DNA of 64,000 nucleotides. Source: an uncultured Bacteroidota bacterium (GTDB lineage: Bacteria; Bacteroidota; Bacteroidia; Flavobacteriales; Flavobacteriaceae). The stretch is taken from contig CACEKL010000004.1 in assembly GCA_902560025.1 (NCBI GenBank), positions 1-64,000 on the forward strand. Direction: 5' to 3'. This document shows, one piece after another, positions 40,957-49,401 of the stretch (positions are counted from its first letter, which is position 1; each line of letters starts with the position of its first letter). The notes beneath the pieces were generated by a model. The model made no database searches. It was not told the origin of the DNA and saw nothing but the letters and a program-made list of their open reading frames with translations. Both the position numbers and the translations under genes were made by a program.

Positions 40957-41688
40957 TTAAAAATACATTCTCTCTAATGTAGTTCTAGTTCTTCCGTTAT
41001 ACTCTCTTAAGCTTTTGTCTCTCATTTTAGAGTCTGTAGCTTGTTGTTCCCAGCCAAACATCTCATTATAGTCTTCTTCCCAAGTAGTTTCAATATCAGA
41101 CCACTCTCTTCCATACTCATCAAAACCAGAAAAAATAACCATTATGTTCATGTCTGAGCCAGATACTGGAGTAAATACTCTTCTAAATGCATTTGGGTTT
41201 CTTTTTTCAAGAACTTTACCAGTTCGATAAATATATCTCGCAACATTGTCCCCCATTCCTGGTTTATATCTTAAAATAGTTTTGTGAAGATATCTTGGAG
41301 GCTCAGGTTGATCACCAATTGTAGCCCACTCTTCCCATTTCCATCTTTGCTGTCCACCAACAGGATCAGCATAAGGAGAGACATTCTCAGCCCAATATTC
41401 AAGTTCATCGGATCTGTCAATATCATAACTTTTATTTGACTGACCAACTAGATATCTTTCGTAAACACCAGCATTATTACCAGTGAGGACTTTATAAGTG
41501 AAAATTATACTACCTGCCTCTTTATTAAACTTTTTAGTTTTTTTCTCAGCAGCAGCTTCAAATTTATCTACCATACCATCTTTTGCTTTATAAACAAAAG
41601 TTGTCATATATGTATCGTTAGGATTATTTTGAGAAAACCCTATAGAAGTAACAAGTAATGCTACTAATAAAGTAATTTTTGATTTCAT
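40957..41688 (-). CDS. Secreted two-domain paralogue family, subgroup A-like (copy 5 of 6)
   Basis: 243 residues, signal peptide ending GFSQ. It shares KKTKKFNKEAGSIIFTYKVL, then GNNAGVYERY, with copies 1 and 3, but lacks the CxxxC pair and the PExSSP end. The second half (HKTILRYKPGMGDNVARYIY) repeats the ABM-like pattern. Conserved Trp and Glu residues are frequent (WKWEEWATIGDQ). Exported; function unknown. Confidence 0.7.
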   Translation of the reverse strand: MKSKITLLVALLVTSIGFSQNNPNDTYMTTFVYKAKDGMVDKFEAAAEKKTKKFNKEAGSIIFTYKVLTGNNAGVYERYLVGQSNKSYDIDRSDELEYWAENVSPYADPVGGQQRWKWEEWATIGDQPEPPRYLHKTILRYKPGMGDNVARYIYRTGKVLEKRNPNAFRRVFTPVSGSDMNIMVIFSGFDEYGREWSDIETTWEEDYNEMFGWEQQATDSKMRDKSLREYNGRTRTTLERMYF

Positions 41689-41753
41689 ATTAATTGAATT
41701 TTGATTAATAGTCCAATATAATAAATGGAATGAACTTTTATATTAAGAATGTG

Positions 41754-41840
41754 TTATCTTCTTTTTTTAAATAGAAATCTTAATGCCAAAACAATAAACA
41801 CTACCATAAAAATTATTCTCAAGAACTCTGTTTCATTCAT
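41754..41840 (-). CDS. Tiny membrane protein, 28 residues
   Basis: ATG at 41840, TAA at 41754. MNETEFLRIIFMVV leads into a helix and ends LFKKRR, a clear inside-positive single span. It is a separate short unit between the 40957 gene and a divergent tiny ORF at 41902. Confidence 0.45.
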   Translation of the reverse strand: MNETEFLRIIFMVVFIVLALRFLFKKRR

Positions 41841-41901
41841 TTTAAGGGCATTATTGTATACTAAATCTATGAAATTTGATTAAATATGATTAAATTAAAG
41901 T

Positions 41902-41982
41902 ATGGAATCTTTAATTTTCTTTACCGGATTCATAGTATTTGTCCTAATGATAATAGCAATTTTAGTTAGAGAAACTATCTAA
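41902..41982 (+). CDS. Tiny membrane protein, 26 residues
   Basis: ATG at 41902, TAA at 41980. MESLIFFTGFIVFVLMI continues to ILVRETI, one hydrophobic span. It overlaps the end of the convergent 41979 gene by four bases. Evidence is limited to composition and an intact frame. Confidence 0.4.
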   Translation: MESLIFFTGFIVFVLMIIAILVRETI

Positions 41983-42170
41983 TTTTTTATTTTAGGTATT
42001 AAATATTCTAATACAAAAAAAACCAAACAGCATATACCTACTGCTATAAGATATCCACTGTCATCGGTTGTGTCAATAAAGCTATCAAATATCATTGATG
42101 ATAGCACTAATCCAGTAAATAGTATAAAGTAAAAGAGGGCTTTTTTTATTAATTCTTTAAAAAATTTCAT
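41979..42170 (-). CDS. Small two-helix membrane protein, 63 residues
   Basis: Basic start MKFFKELIKKALFYF, two hydrophobic helices (about 10-28 and 39-57) with an acidic loop between them, and a KIKN end. Divergent from the 42225 lipoprotein gene. No family was recognised. Confidence 0.6.
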   Translation of the reverse strand: MKFFKELIKKALFYFILFTGLVLSSMIFDSFIDTTDDSGYLIAVGICCLVFFVLEYLIPKIKN

Positions 42171-42224
42171 TCCTAATATTAAAGTTAAACTATATAAGTA
42201 TATTTAAGAATAAATTACACGCAA

Positions 42225-42617
42225 ATGAAAAAACTATTTTTATTATTATTTAGCACTTCACTAGTATCATGTCTTTCAATTAGTCTAACTATAGATGAAG
42301 AGGCTGCAAAAAGTATTGCAGAAGCAATTAAGGAATCTAACAATAATGTTCATATCATGAAACTAAGTGATAGTGAATCCACAGATATTGAATGGGTAGA
42401 TGACAATGATAAGAAAATCAGAAAAGTTATGATCAGAGGTCAAAGATTTGGTGTGGGTCCAAATGCTGCTGATTATATGGATGATATTCCTGAGAACATT
42501 AAAAAGAGAATCCGAAGAGCTGAACAAAAAGGTATTGATATTAAGATTGATACAATAATATCAAAAGATGGAACAAAAAAGGAAATCAAAATTGAAGTAA
42601 AAACTGATAATAATTAA
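42225..42617 (+). CDS. Lipoprotein of unknown function, 130 residues
   Basis: Signal peptide ending LVSC. The mature protein is highly charged: ESTDIEWVDDNDKKIRKVMI, RIRRAEQKGIDIKIDT and a Lys/Glu-rich end. No family was recognised. It lies 5 bases upstream of the 5'-nucleotidase C-domain gene and is probably in that operon. Confidence 0.6.
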   Translation: MKKLFLLLFSTSLVSCLSISLTIDEEAAKSIAEAIKESNNNVHIMKLSDSESTDIEWVDDNDKKIRKVMIRGQRFGVGPNAADYMDDIPENIKKRIRRAEQKGIDIKIDTIISKDGTKKEIKIEVKTDNN

Positions 42618-42622
42618 TTTAC

Positions 42623-43363
42623 TTGAATAGATTTTATCAGATATTATTTATTGGGATAGCATTATTTGCAACTGGTTGTTCCTCTAACTATAATTACGAT
42701 AATATAGATTATTCTAGAATTGATATAATTGGCCTGGATGACTCAACATTAACTGATATAATCAATGTTTACAAAGATTCTATTGATTTGAAGCTTGATA
42801 ATGTAATTGGTTTTTCAAAAGGACTATATACTAAAGATGATTATTCTAAGATTAAGTTTAATTCTTCATTAGGAAATTTAATTGCAGATATTATTTATAA
42901 ACAAGCAGACTCAGTTTTTTACAAAAGTTTTGGAAACAATATTGACTTTGTACTTCAAAACCATGGAGGAATTAGATCTTCATTACTTGAGGGAGAGATA
43001 AAACTAACTGATGCGTATAAAATATTACCTTTTGAAAATGAAATAGTTGTATTAGAGATATCAAAGGAAGTGTTCGATGAAATGGTCTTGTTTTTAAGCA
43101 ATGAAAAGTTTCCACACCCAATATCCGGTTTCAGTATAATGAATGATAAAGCTTTAATTGATAAAGAAAAATCTTTAAATGATAAGTTTTTTCTTGCCAC
43201 AAATGACTATTTATTATCTGGTGGTGATAATATGTTTTTTTTAGAAAGAAACTCAAGAGTATTCAATCTCGGATATTCCTTAAGAGATGCGTTTATTGAT
43301 TATACGAGTAATGAAGAGGATTTAGAATCAAAAGTTGATAATAGGTTTATAAGAAATGAATAG
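42623..43363 (+). CDS. 5'-nucleotidase C-terminal domain lipoprotein (UshA C-domain)
   Basis: 246 residues beginning at a TTG; an in-frame TAA at 42611 leaves no ATG. The signal peptide ends FATGC. The chain is a stand-alone 5_nucleotid_C domain: LGNLIADIIYKQADS, NHGGIRSSLLEGEI, TDAYKILPFENEIV and TNDYLLSGGDNM, which bind the base of nucleotides in UshA. The catalytic metallophosphatase domain is encoded by the next, overlapping gene. Confidence 0.88.
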   Translation: MNRFYQILFIGIALFATGCSSNYNYDNIDYSRIDIIGLDDSTLTDIINVYKDSIDLKLDNVIGFSKGLYTKDDYSKIKFNSSLGNLIADIIYKQADSVFYKSFGNNIDFVLQNHGGIRSSLLEGEIKLTDAYKILPFENEIVVLEISKEVFDEMVLFLSNEKFPHPISGFSIMNDKALIDKEKSLNDKFFLATNDYLLSGGDNMFFLERNSRVFNLGYSLRDAFIDYTSNEEDLESKVDNRFIRNE

Positions 43364-44252
43364 ACGAAAGTTTATATATAACTCCAGTATTGCATCATTA
43401 TCAGTTCTAGGTCTAAACTCTTGTACCCAATTTTTTAGAGATGTAAAAATTACAATTCTTCATTCTAATGATGTTCATAGTCAAATTGAACCTTTTCCTT
43501 TAAACCATAATAGATTTCCTGGTAGAGGTGGTTTTGCGAGAAGAGCAAGTATATTTAATGAAATTAGATCGGTTAATCCCAATACTTTAATTTTTGATGC
43601 GGGCGATATTTTTCAAGGAACTCCTTACTTTAATTTCTTTCAAGGAGAACTAGAACTAAAGCTAATGAAAGAAATGGGTTATAATGCTGCCACAATTGGG
43701 AATCATGAGTTTGATGCTGGATTAGATACTCTAAAAAGGAATATTTTAAGCACAAATTTCCAATTTATTATATCAAACTATGATTTTGTAAATACTGAAT
43801 TAGAGGGATTAACAACTCCGTATAAAATATACAAAAAAGAAGGTGTTAAAATAGGTGTGTTTGGATTAGGTATTGAGCTTAGAGGACTTGTTAACCCTAT
43901 TCTTTATAAAGAAACTAAATATTATGACCCAATTGAAATCTCAGACGAAATGGTAAAAATTTTAAAGGATCAAAAAAAATGTGATCTAATCATTTGTGTT
44001 TCCCATTTGGGTCATGAATATAATTCTAATAAAATAAGTGACAGTAAGTTAGCACAGTTAACAAGTGATATAGATTTAATCATTGGTGGGCACACTCATA
44101 CGTTTTTAAAAGAACCACTTATTACAAAAAATAAGAAAAACAAAAATGTAATTATTAATCAGGTTGGTTCAGGTGGAGTTTACTTAGGCAGAATTGACTT
44201 TAATTTTACAAATTCAAGTAAAGTTGATACCAATTCTTTACTTGAAGTATAA
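43356..44252 (+). CDS. 5'-nucleotidase metallophosphatase domain protein (UshA N-domain)
   Basis: 298 residues. The start MNRRKFIYNSSIASLSVLG has a twin-Arg signal followed by NSC, a possible lipobox. The dinuclear metal site is present: LHSNDVHSQ, IFDAGDIFQGT, TIGNHEFDAG, VSHLGHE and GGHTHTF. It overlaps the C-domain gene by 8 bases. Together they form a split periplasmic nucleotidase with the domain order reversed relative to UshA. Confidence 0.9.
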   Translation: MNRRKFIYNSSIASLSVLGLNSCTQFFRDVKITILHSNDVHSQIEPFPLNHNRFPGRGGFARRASIFNEIRSVNPNTLIFDAGDIFQGTPYFNFFQGELELKLMKEMGYNAATIGNHEFDAGLDTLKRNILSTNFQFIISNYDFVNTELEGLTTPYKIYKKEGVKIGVFGLGIELRGLVNPILYKETKYYDPIEISDEMVKILKDQKKCDLIICVSHLGHEYNSNKISDSKLAQLTSDIDLIIGGHTHTFLKEPLITKNKKNKNVIINQVGSGGVYLGRIDFNFTNSSKVDTNSLLEV

Positions 44253-44281
44253 TTTGTAATAAATTATATATCAGCTATTTA

Positions 44282-44566
44282 CTATTTGTTTACAATAATT
44301 GTTGTAGGAGTATATAGGCCAAATGAAAAAATAGTAAATACCCCGTCAAAAAAGGATTGTTTTACAACAATACTATAATTAATTTCATCATTAATTTCAT
44401 TAATTACAGGTGTTTTGTTTGAAATAAATCCTCCAATAAAATTATGTTGTTTTAAAACTTTAGAATAACCCTCTGAAGGGCCTTCACCAAATGTAAAAGT
44501 ATGCACATTACAAGAGACTGTTAAAACAAACAGAGTTAATAAAAGTATTAGTTTTATTCTTGACAT
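44282..44566 (-). CDS. Bor-like lipoprotein
   Basis: 94 residues, signal peptide ending TVSC. KQHNFIGGF and the C-terminal GVFTIFSFGLYTPTTIIV match the Bor protein family (PF06291), small outer-membrane lipoproteins named after the lambda serum-resistance protein. In Bacteroidota the role is unknown. Confidence 0.72.
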   Translation of the reverse strand: MSRIKLILLLTLFVLTVSCNVHTFTFGEGPSEGYSKVLKQHNFIGGFISNKTPVINEINDEINYSIVVKQSFFDGVFTIFSFGLYTPTTIIVNK

Positions 44567-44595
44567 ATAATTATAAATTTAGGTAATTTTACACA

Positions 44596-45312
44596 ATGAA
44601 AAGTATACTCCAGATATCCGGAATGACATGTGAAGGATGTAGGTTATCAGTAGAGGATAAGCTAAGCACATTAAATGGAGTAGACAATGTTCATGTAGAC
44701 CTAACTAGAGGACAAGCAGTAATTTACTCCAAGAATCCAGTAAACTTGTCACTAATCAAAGAAACTTTGCCCCCAAAATACAGTTTAATTAACGTCGAAG
44801 ATGTCAATCTTGATACTCATGGTGACATAACTATAAAAGCAAGTAAGATTCATCAACTTAAGCCTTTGTTTATAATTCTTGGGTATATATTCATTGCTAG
44901 CATATTATTAAATTATAAAAACTGGAATTCAAGTAATGCAATGCTAGATTTTATGGGTCTTTTCTATATTATTTTTAGTTTTTTTAAAATTCTTGATGTT
45001 AAAGGATTTTCAATGTCATTTAGGATGTATGATCCTCTTGCAAAACAAGCTCCAATTTATGGTTATATATACCCATTTATAGAAGTAATATTAGGCTTGA
45101 TGTTTTTAATCAGGTATGAAGTAAACATTGCCTTAATACTAACTCTTATAGTTTTAGGCATTACAACTATTGGCGTGACTCAAACGCTATTAAACAAAAG
45201 AAGTATAAAATGTGCTTGTCTTGGAACTACACTAAACCTTCCTATGACTGAAGCAACTTTTATTGAAAATGCGCTAATGATAATAATGGCTTTTTCTCTG
45301 ATATTTTCATAA
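44596..45312 (+). CDS. Heavy-metal-associated (HMA) domain fused to MauE/DoxX-type membrane domain
   Basis: 238 residues. An N-terminal HMA domain carries the metal site C12/C15 in ISGMTCEGCRLSV. After residue 95 come four or five transmembrane helices with YDPLAKQAPIYGYIYPFIEV, the MauE-like pattern. A Cys pair (CAC) sits in the last loop. It probably takes part in copper or other soft-metal handling at the membrane. A terminator follows. Confidence 0.82.
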   Translation: MKSILQISGMTCEGCRLSVEDKLSTLNGVDNVHVDLTRGQAVIYSKNPVNLSLIKETLPPKYSLINVEDVNLDTHGDITIKASKIHQLKPLFIILGYIFIASILLNYKNWNSSNAMLDFMGLFYIIFSFFKILDVKGFSMSFRMYDPLAKQAPIYGYIYPFIEVILGLMFLIRYEVNIALILTLIVLGITTIGVTQTLLNKRSIKCACLGTTLNLPMTEATFIENALMIIMAFSLIFS

Positions 45313-45341
45313 AAAAAGACCCCATTAAGAGGTCTTTTTAT
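45311..45341 (+). terminator. Rho-independent terminator
   Basis: AAAAAGACC/GGTCTTTTT stem with a 9-base loop, between convergent genes. Confidence 0.85.
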
Positions 45342-45360
45342 AATTTAAATTAAATTGAGA

Positions 45361-46071
45361 TTAATCTACTGCCCACATTACATCTCTAACAATGATTCTT
45401 GCAGTAAATCCATTAGGATTAATATCAGCCATTTTTGAATTTCTTACTTGTGGTTGAGAAAATTCACCATTCATAAATTTAATAGCATCAGCAACACTTT
45501 CAAATGAGTCCCATGTCATAACCGTTGAGTATTGTTGTTCTATATTATTTAATTTTTGACCAACTCCCCAGTTAGTTCTTCCACCCATATCTTTTTCAAA
45601 GGCTGGACCCCAAAGTTTTTGATTTTCATCAATAAATGCAGCAAGATTTGCTGGTCTAGCAAAATTCCATACGGCAGCGTTTCCAGTTCCTTGAATAGAA
45701 GCCTTCACATTCCAATGGGTAACACCCATTCCTACATATAAATGGTTAGTTGAAATGTCTTGAGGATCAATACCTAAGATTGACTTTGGATCCCATACGG
45801 AAACATCAGCCATTTGCTCAGCTGTTTCATAAACATTAATAAAGGCATAATTCCAAGTATCTGTTCCACCACCTACTCTAGATACTAAACCCCAATTAAG
45901 TTGTTTACCATTTTCAATATTGTGTTTAGCTACTTTTGACCAGTAAGTTGTTTCAAGTCTTTCAAACTCCGCAACATTCTCTTGAGGAACATTAACAAAA
46001 GTAATTGAGTAATACTGAGCATTTAGAAACAACCCAGCAGTTAAAAATAAAATTGTAATAAAATTTTTCAT
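45361..46071 (-). CDS. Secreted two-domain paralogue family, subgroup C (copy 6 of 6)
   Basis: 236 residues, signal peptide ending FLNAQ. An internal duplication is visible: EFERLETTYWSKVAKHNIE followed by QLNWGLV in the first half, AFIDENQKLWGPAFEKDM followed by RTNWGVG in the second. Each half is then followed by a strand and an acidic helix (ETAEQMADV, ESVADAI), as in ABM-type ferredoxin-like domains. Leader AAATTAACTATG. Exported; function unknown. Confidence 0.7.
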   Translation of the reverse strand: MKNFITILFLTAGLFLNAQYYSITFVNVPQENVAEFERLETTYWSKVAKHNIENGKQLNWGLVSRVGGGTDTWNYAFINVYETAEQMADVSVWDPKSILGIDPQDISTNHLYVGMGVTHWNVKASIQGTGNAAVWNFARPANLAAFIDENQKLWGPAFEKDMGGRTNWGVGQKLNNIEQQYSTVMTWDSFESVADAIKFMNGEFSQPQVRNSKMADINPNGFTARIIVRDVMWAVD

Positions 46072-46132
46072 AGTTAATTTATAATTTGTTTAAGTTTAAA
46101 TTTATAAATCATTTGTTAATTGAATGTTATCT

Positions 46133-46207
46133 ATGAATTTTTTTAGACCATTTTTAATTTTAGTATTTATTATGATGCTGTTTTCTATTTTCCTAAGCTT
46201 ATTCTAA
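46133..46207 (+). CDS. Tiny membrane peptide, 24 residues, coupled to CPXCG gene
   Basis: ATG at 46133, TAA at 46205, whose last base is the first of the next ATG (TAATG). MNFFRPFLILVFIMML leads a single hydrophobic span. The one-base overlap with the CPXCG gene supports translation. Confidence 0.5.
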   Translation: MNFFRPFLILVFIMMLFSIFLSLF

Positions 46208-46392
46208 TGACTGAGGAGTTCTTTTTTCAATGCCCTTATTGCTGGGAAGAAATATCAATGATATTTGATAAATCACTTTATGAAGACTCTTATATTGAAG
46301 ATTGTGAGGTTTGTTGTAATCCAATAGAGATAAAATATCAATCTGATGGTAATGATATAACAAATTTTTCTGCTATCTCAATTGAACAATAA
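46207..46392 (+). CDS. CPXCG-motif cysteine-rich protein
   Basis: 61 residues. CPYC (C9, C12) and DCEVCCNPI (C33, C36, C37) form a small zinc-binding fold characteristic of the CPXCG family (PF14255), followed by an acidic tail. No biochemical role is known for the family. It overlaps a 24-residue membrane peptide gene upstream. Confidence 0.88.
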   Translation: MTEEFFFQCPYCWEEISMIFDKSLYEDSYIEDCEVCCNPIEIKYQSDGNDITNFSAISIEQ

Positions 46393-46428
46393 TCTAAATA
46401 CTTTATTTTTAACATTCATAAAATATAT

Positions 46429-46881
46429 ATGAGAAAAGAAGAGATAATAAATATTCAAAAGGAATGGGCCTCAGGAATAATCAAAATGGGGAGACTATCT
46501 AATGATAGAGAATCTCTAGAGTCATTTACTAGCGATTTTTTAGATAAAATTTATGACTTTCAGAATCAGGTACTTTTTAAACCTACCAAAGCTGCCAATG
46601 AACAGTTCAGAAACACAAAAGATTCTGCTTTTTCCTACTTTATTGCAGGTGATAGTAGAGTTTGTGAAGAAGATAATGGTTTTGCTTTATCAAACTGGTC
46701 AGAAATACTTTTTGATAACTCAAACATTATTATCAATGAAGATATCGCAATTGCAATGGGTAATTATACTTTTAAAAATGAAACAAGCAACATTAAAGTA
46801 GAATATTCTTTTGTCTATAAAAAATATGGTGATGAAATAAAGGTTATCCTTCACCATTCATCACTTCCTTACAAAATATGA
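46429..46881 (+). CDS. NTF2-like cytoplasmic protein (often labelled phosphoribosyl-AMP cyclohydrolase)
   Basis: 150 residues, no signal peptide. VLFKPTKAANEQFR, FSYFIAGDSRVCEEDNGFAL, AIAMGNYTF and VILHHSSLPY form a conserved NTF2/CaMKII-association-like family that databases sometimes misname phosphoribosyl-AMP cyclohydrolase. No HisI metal motifs are present. It overlaps the aldo/keto reductase gene by 4 bases. Confidence 0.75.
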   Translation: MRKEEIINIQKEWASGIIKMGRLSNDRESLESFTSDFLDKIYDFQNQVLFKPTKAANEQFRNTKDSAFSYFIAGDSRVCEEDNGFALSNWSEILFDNSNIIINEDIAIAMGNYTFKNETSNIKVEYSFVYKKYGDEIKVILHHSSLPYKI

Positions 46882-47732
46882 ATCTTTCAAGAATAATTTC
46901 AGGAACTATGAACTGGGGATCCTGGGGAGCTAATTACTCATCCAAGGAAATCTCAGAATTAATTAGGTGTGCATATGAAAATGGAATTAATTCATTTGAC
47001 CATGCAGATATTTACGGAGGCTATACTACTGAAGAAGCATTTGGAAAAGCTTTTAAATTATCTGGAATAGAACGTGAAAAAGTCATTTTTATTTCAAAAT
47101 GTGGTATTATGTATCCCTGCGAAAAGCTTCAAATTGATGTGAAACACTATGATTATTCCAAAAGCCATATAATTAAGTCTGTTGAAAACTCACTAAATAA
47201 CCTAAATACTGATTATCTTGATTACCTATTACTGCATAGGCCAAGTCCAATAATGAATATTAATGAAATTGGTGATACTATAGATTACCTGATGGACAAA
47301 AAAATGATTAAATCATTTGGAGTATCCAACTTCACAGTTTCTCAGATGTCGCTGATCGAAAAACATTTAAAAATATCATTTAATCAAATTAATTTTTCTT
47401 TAACTAACTATGAACCCATGTTTGATGGAACACTTGATTATATGCAAATAAATAATATTAAACCAATGGCATATAGCCCTCTTGGCAACTTTTTTTCATC
47501 AGATAACAAGCTTTTAATTGAGAAAATTGAGAAAATGTGCTCTAAATATTCATGTAGTCAAGATGAAATCTTAATAAGCTGGATACTTAAACATGAATCA
47601 AAAATTTACCCAGTAATTGGAACTACAAAAAAAGATAGAATAATAAGGTCATCTAAGGTTGAAGATATTGAAATTGAATTAATAGACTGGTTTGAACTGT
47701 TAGAAGCAAGTATGGGTAAAAGATTGCCTTAA
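46878..47732 (+). CDS. Aldo/keto reductase
   Basis: 284 residues. Catalytic D41 and Y46 in FDHADIYGGYT, K74 in ISKCG, and a His in YLLLHRPSP are in place; the C-terminal PVIGTTKKDRI helix binds NADPH phosphate. It resembles the YdhF-type oxidoreductases. It is coupled to the NTF2-like gene upstream and converges with CotH. Confidence 0.92.
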   Translation: MNLSRIISGTMNWGSWGANYSSKEISELIRCAYENGINSFDHADIYGGYTTEEAFGKAFKLSGIEREKVIFISKCGIMYPCEKLQIDVKHYDYSKSHIIKSVENSLNNLNTDYLDYLLLHRPSPIMNINEIGDTIDYLMDKKMIKSFGVSNFTVSQMSLIEKHLKISFNQINFSLTNYEPMFDGTLDYMQINNIKPMAYSPLGNFFSSDNKLLIEKIEKMCSKYSCSQDEILISWILKHESKIYPVIGTTKKDRIIRSSKVEDIEIELIDWFELLEASMGKRLP

Positions 47733-49126
47733 AAGTTGTTTATTTGACCATCCATCCAATTTAATCTTTGCGATATCCATCCTTTAAGAAAATCAATTTC
47801 TGAATCATGTGTTGCTCCTATAAAGTAATTTGGCCATACATATTGTCCAAGAATTGGCCATTTATAAAAATTCTGCCTAATTGCGTTATTTGAATTAAGA
47901 TATTCAACATAAGAATCAATTTGGCTTTCAATAGAGACATCACTTAATGTTGTTGATCTATATAATTGCCATTTATCCTTAAGTCTTTGCTTGAAATATA
48001 CACTTTCCATAAGTCTTCTCCACCAAAATGGAACCTGCCAAATATCACCAGGACAAATAGAATTAAAGTTATAAAGCCAACCTTGAGTATTAGCCGCATC
48101 ACAATAATCAGCATTCCCAAAAGCAAGATTAAAATCCCATATAGGACCCATCTTAATTTTTTGATCTATATCTACATTAATAAATGTGCTAAGCCTATAT
48201 CCGTCAATGTTCTTTGTAATCTCGTTAATTATAAAGAAATCAATAAATGAATCAACATCAATTATTGACTGGTAGCCTGTATCAGCATTATCAAAATTGT
48301 CAGATGCTAAAACTGTTTCAAATTGATTAATAATTGATGAAATATGATCTTTCTGATTATTGAAAATATCTTTTGGTTTTGGATAGTGATATATAAAATA
48401 TATTGGTGAGTCATCTGAAAGGTATCCGTTTTCATCATATGTAGATCTAAATGAAAATGAATCATCATAACATGTATTACAAGCTTCACCATCACCTGTT
48501 GGTTTATCAATTTTGATTATATAACCACCATTAACACTATCACCTTCAAGCTTTGTAATATTAACTCTATTCTCGTCTCTTTTAATTTTTTCCATCAAAA
48601 CATAAAGTCCATTGTAATCATTATTGATATACAGATCATAAAACTTTACTTTACTTGCCTTGTATCCAATTGAGTTCGATAGATCAAAAGTTAATTTATT
48701 TCTAATTAGAGATTTATCCGAATATGGTCCATAAAGAATCCAGTCCTCTTCAGCAGGAAACCCCCCAAGATTAACATCTATATCATCTTGCCAATCTGAA
48801 CTTCTTGTCTCAAAGCCATATGATTTTTTTGGAAACATTTGAGATGAACTTCCTCTAATTTCTATACCTATCTTATATTTAATCTCTTCATTGTCTTCAA
48901 CAACACTTAGATCAGCATTTATCTTTGGCTCGTCAATGATTTCTTGCCCGTTAGTCGAAATGAACATTCTGGGGAAGTTATTTTCTTCTTGCTCGTTATC
49001 ATAAAATGTAATTACTTCAGACTCAATATTTGTTAAATCAAGCTTCTCAGGACCGCTACAGGAGATTAAAAATAAACTTAGTGTAGAAAAAAAACTATAT
49101 TTAATTAGATTGGAATAACTCATCAT
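47729..49126 (-). CDS. CotH-family kinase-like lipoprotein
   Basis: 465 residues, signal peptide ending FLISC. IRGSSSQMFPKKSYGFE, EDWILYGPYSDKSLIRN, YNGLYVLMEKIKRDENRV and IDFFIINEITKNIDG are the conserved blocks of CotH (PF08757), an atypical protein-kinase fold. Bacillus CotH phosphorylates spore coat proteins; in Bacteroidota it is exported with unknown targets. Its start overlaps the PCD gene by 26 bases. Confidence 0.9.
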   Translation of the reverse strand: MMSYSNLIKYSFFSTLSLFLISCSGPEKLDLTNIESEVITFYDNEQEENNFPRMFISTNGQEIIDEPKINADLSVVEDNEEIKYKIGIEIRGSSSQMFPKKSYGFETRSSDWQDDIDVNLGGFPAEEDWILYGPYSDKSLIRNKLTFDLSNSIGYKASKVKFYDLYINNDYNGLYVLMEKIKRDENRVNITKLEGDSVNGGYIIKIDKPTGDGEACNTCYDDSFSFRSTYDENGYLSDDSPIYFIYHYPKPKDIFNNQKDHISSIINQFETVLASDNFDNADTGYQSIIDVDSFIDFFIINEITKNIDGYRLSTFINVDIDQKIKMGPIWDFNLAFGNADYCDAANTQGWLYNFNSICPGDIWQVPFWWRRLMESVYFKQRLKDKWQLYRSTTLSDVSIESQIDSYVEYLNSNNAIRQNFYKWPILGQYVWPNYFIGATHDSEIDFLKGWISQRLNWMDGQINNF

Positions 49127-49400
49127 AAGTGTCTTCTATAAAATTTGCTAACTCAAAATCTAGAACTGTAATTCCTCCAACGCTATGGGTTGACAACTCA
49201 AATTCAATGGTATCGTAGTCAATTATCATCTTTGGGTGATGATTAATTTGTTCTGATTTGTCAGATACCAAATTTGAAAAGCTCATAACATCCATAAAAG
49301 AGTTTAGTTTATAAACTCTAGACAATAAACTATCATTGAGGTTCCAATTATTTAGTTTAATTAGTTCAGCTTCAATTTGGGTAGCAGTTAGTTTGTCCAA
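49101..49400 (-). CDS. Pterin-4a-carbinolamine dehydratase
   Basis: 99 residues, normal length. The active-site His residues H54, H55 and H72 are present in INHHPKMIIDYDTIEFELS and STHSVGGIT. It recycles tetrahydrobiopterin-type cofactors after aromatic hydroxylation, or acts in molybdopterin metabolism. No hydroxylase gene is in the window. It overlaps CotH and is one base from the small gene upstream. Confidence 0.93.
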   Translation of the reverse strand: MDKLTATQIEAELIKLNNWNLNDSLLSRVYKLNSFMDVMSFSNLVSDKSEQINHHPKMIIDYDTIEFELSTHSVGGITVLDFELANFIEDTYDELFQSN

Positions 49401-49401
49401 G

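Noticed and set aside
46429..46881. Phosphoribosyl-AMP cyclohydrolase (HisI)
   Set aside because: HisI Cys and metal motifs are absent; the pattern is that of an NTF2-like family often mislabelled with that name.
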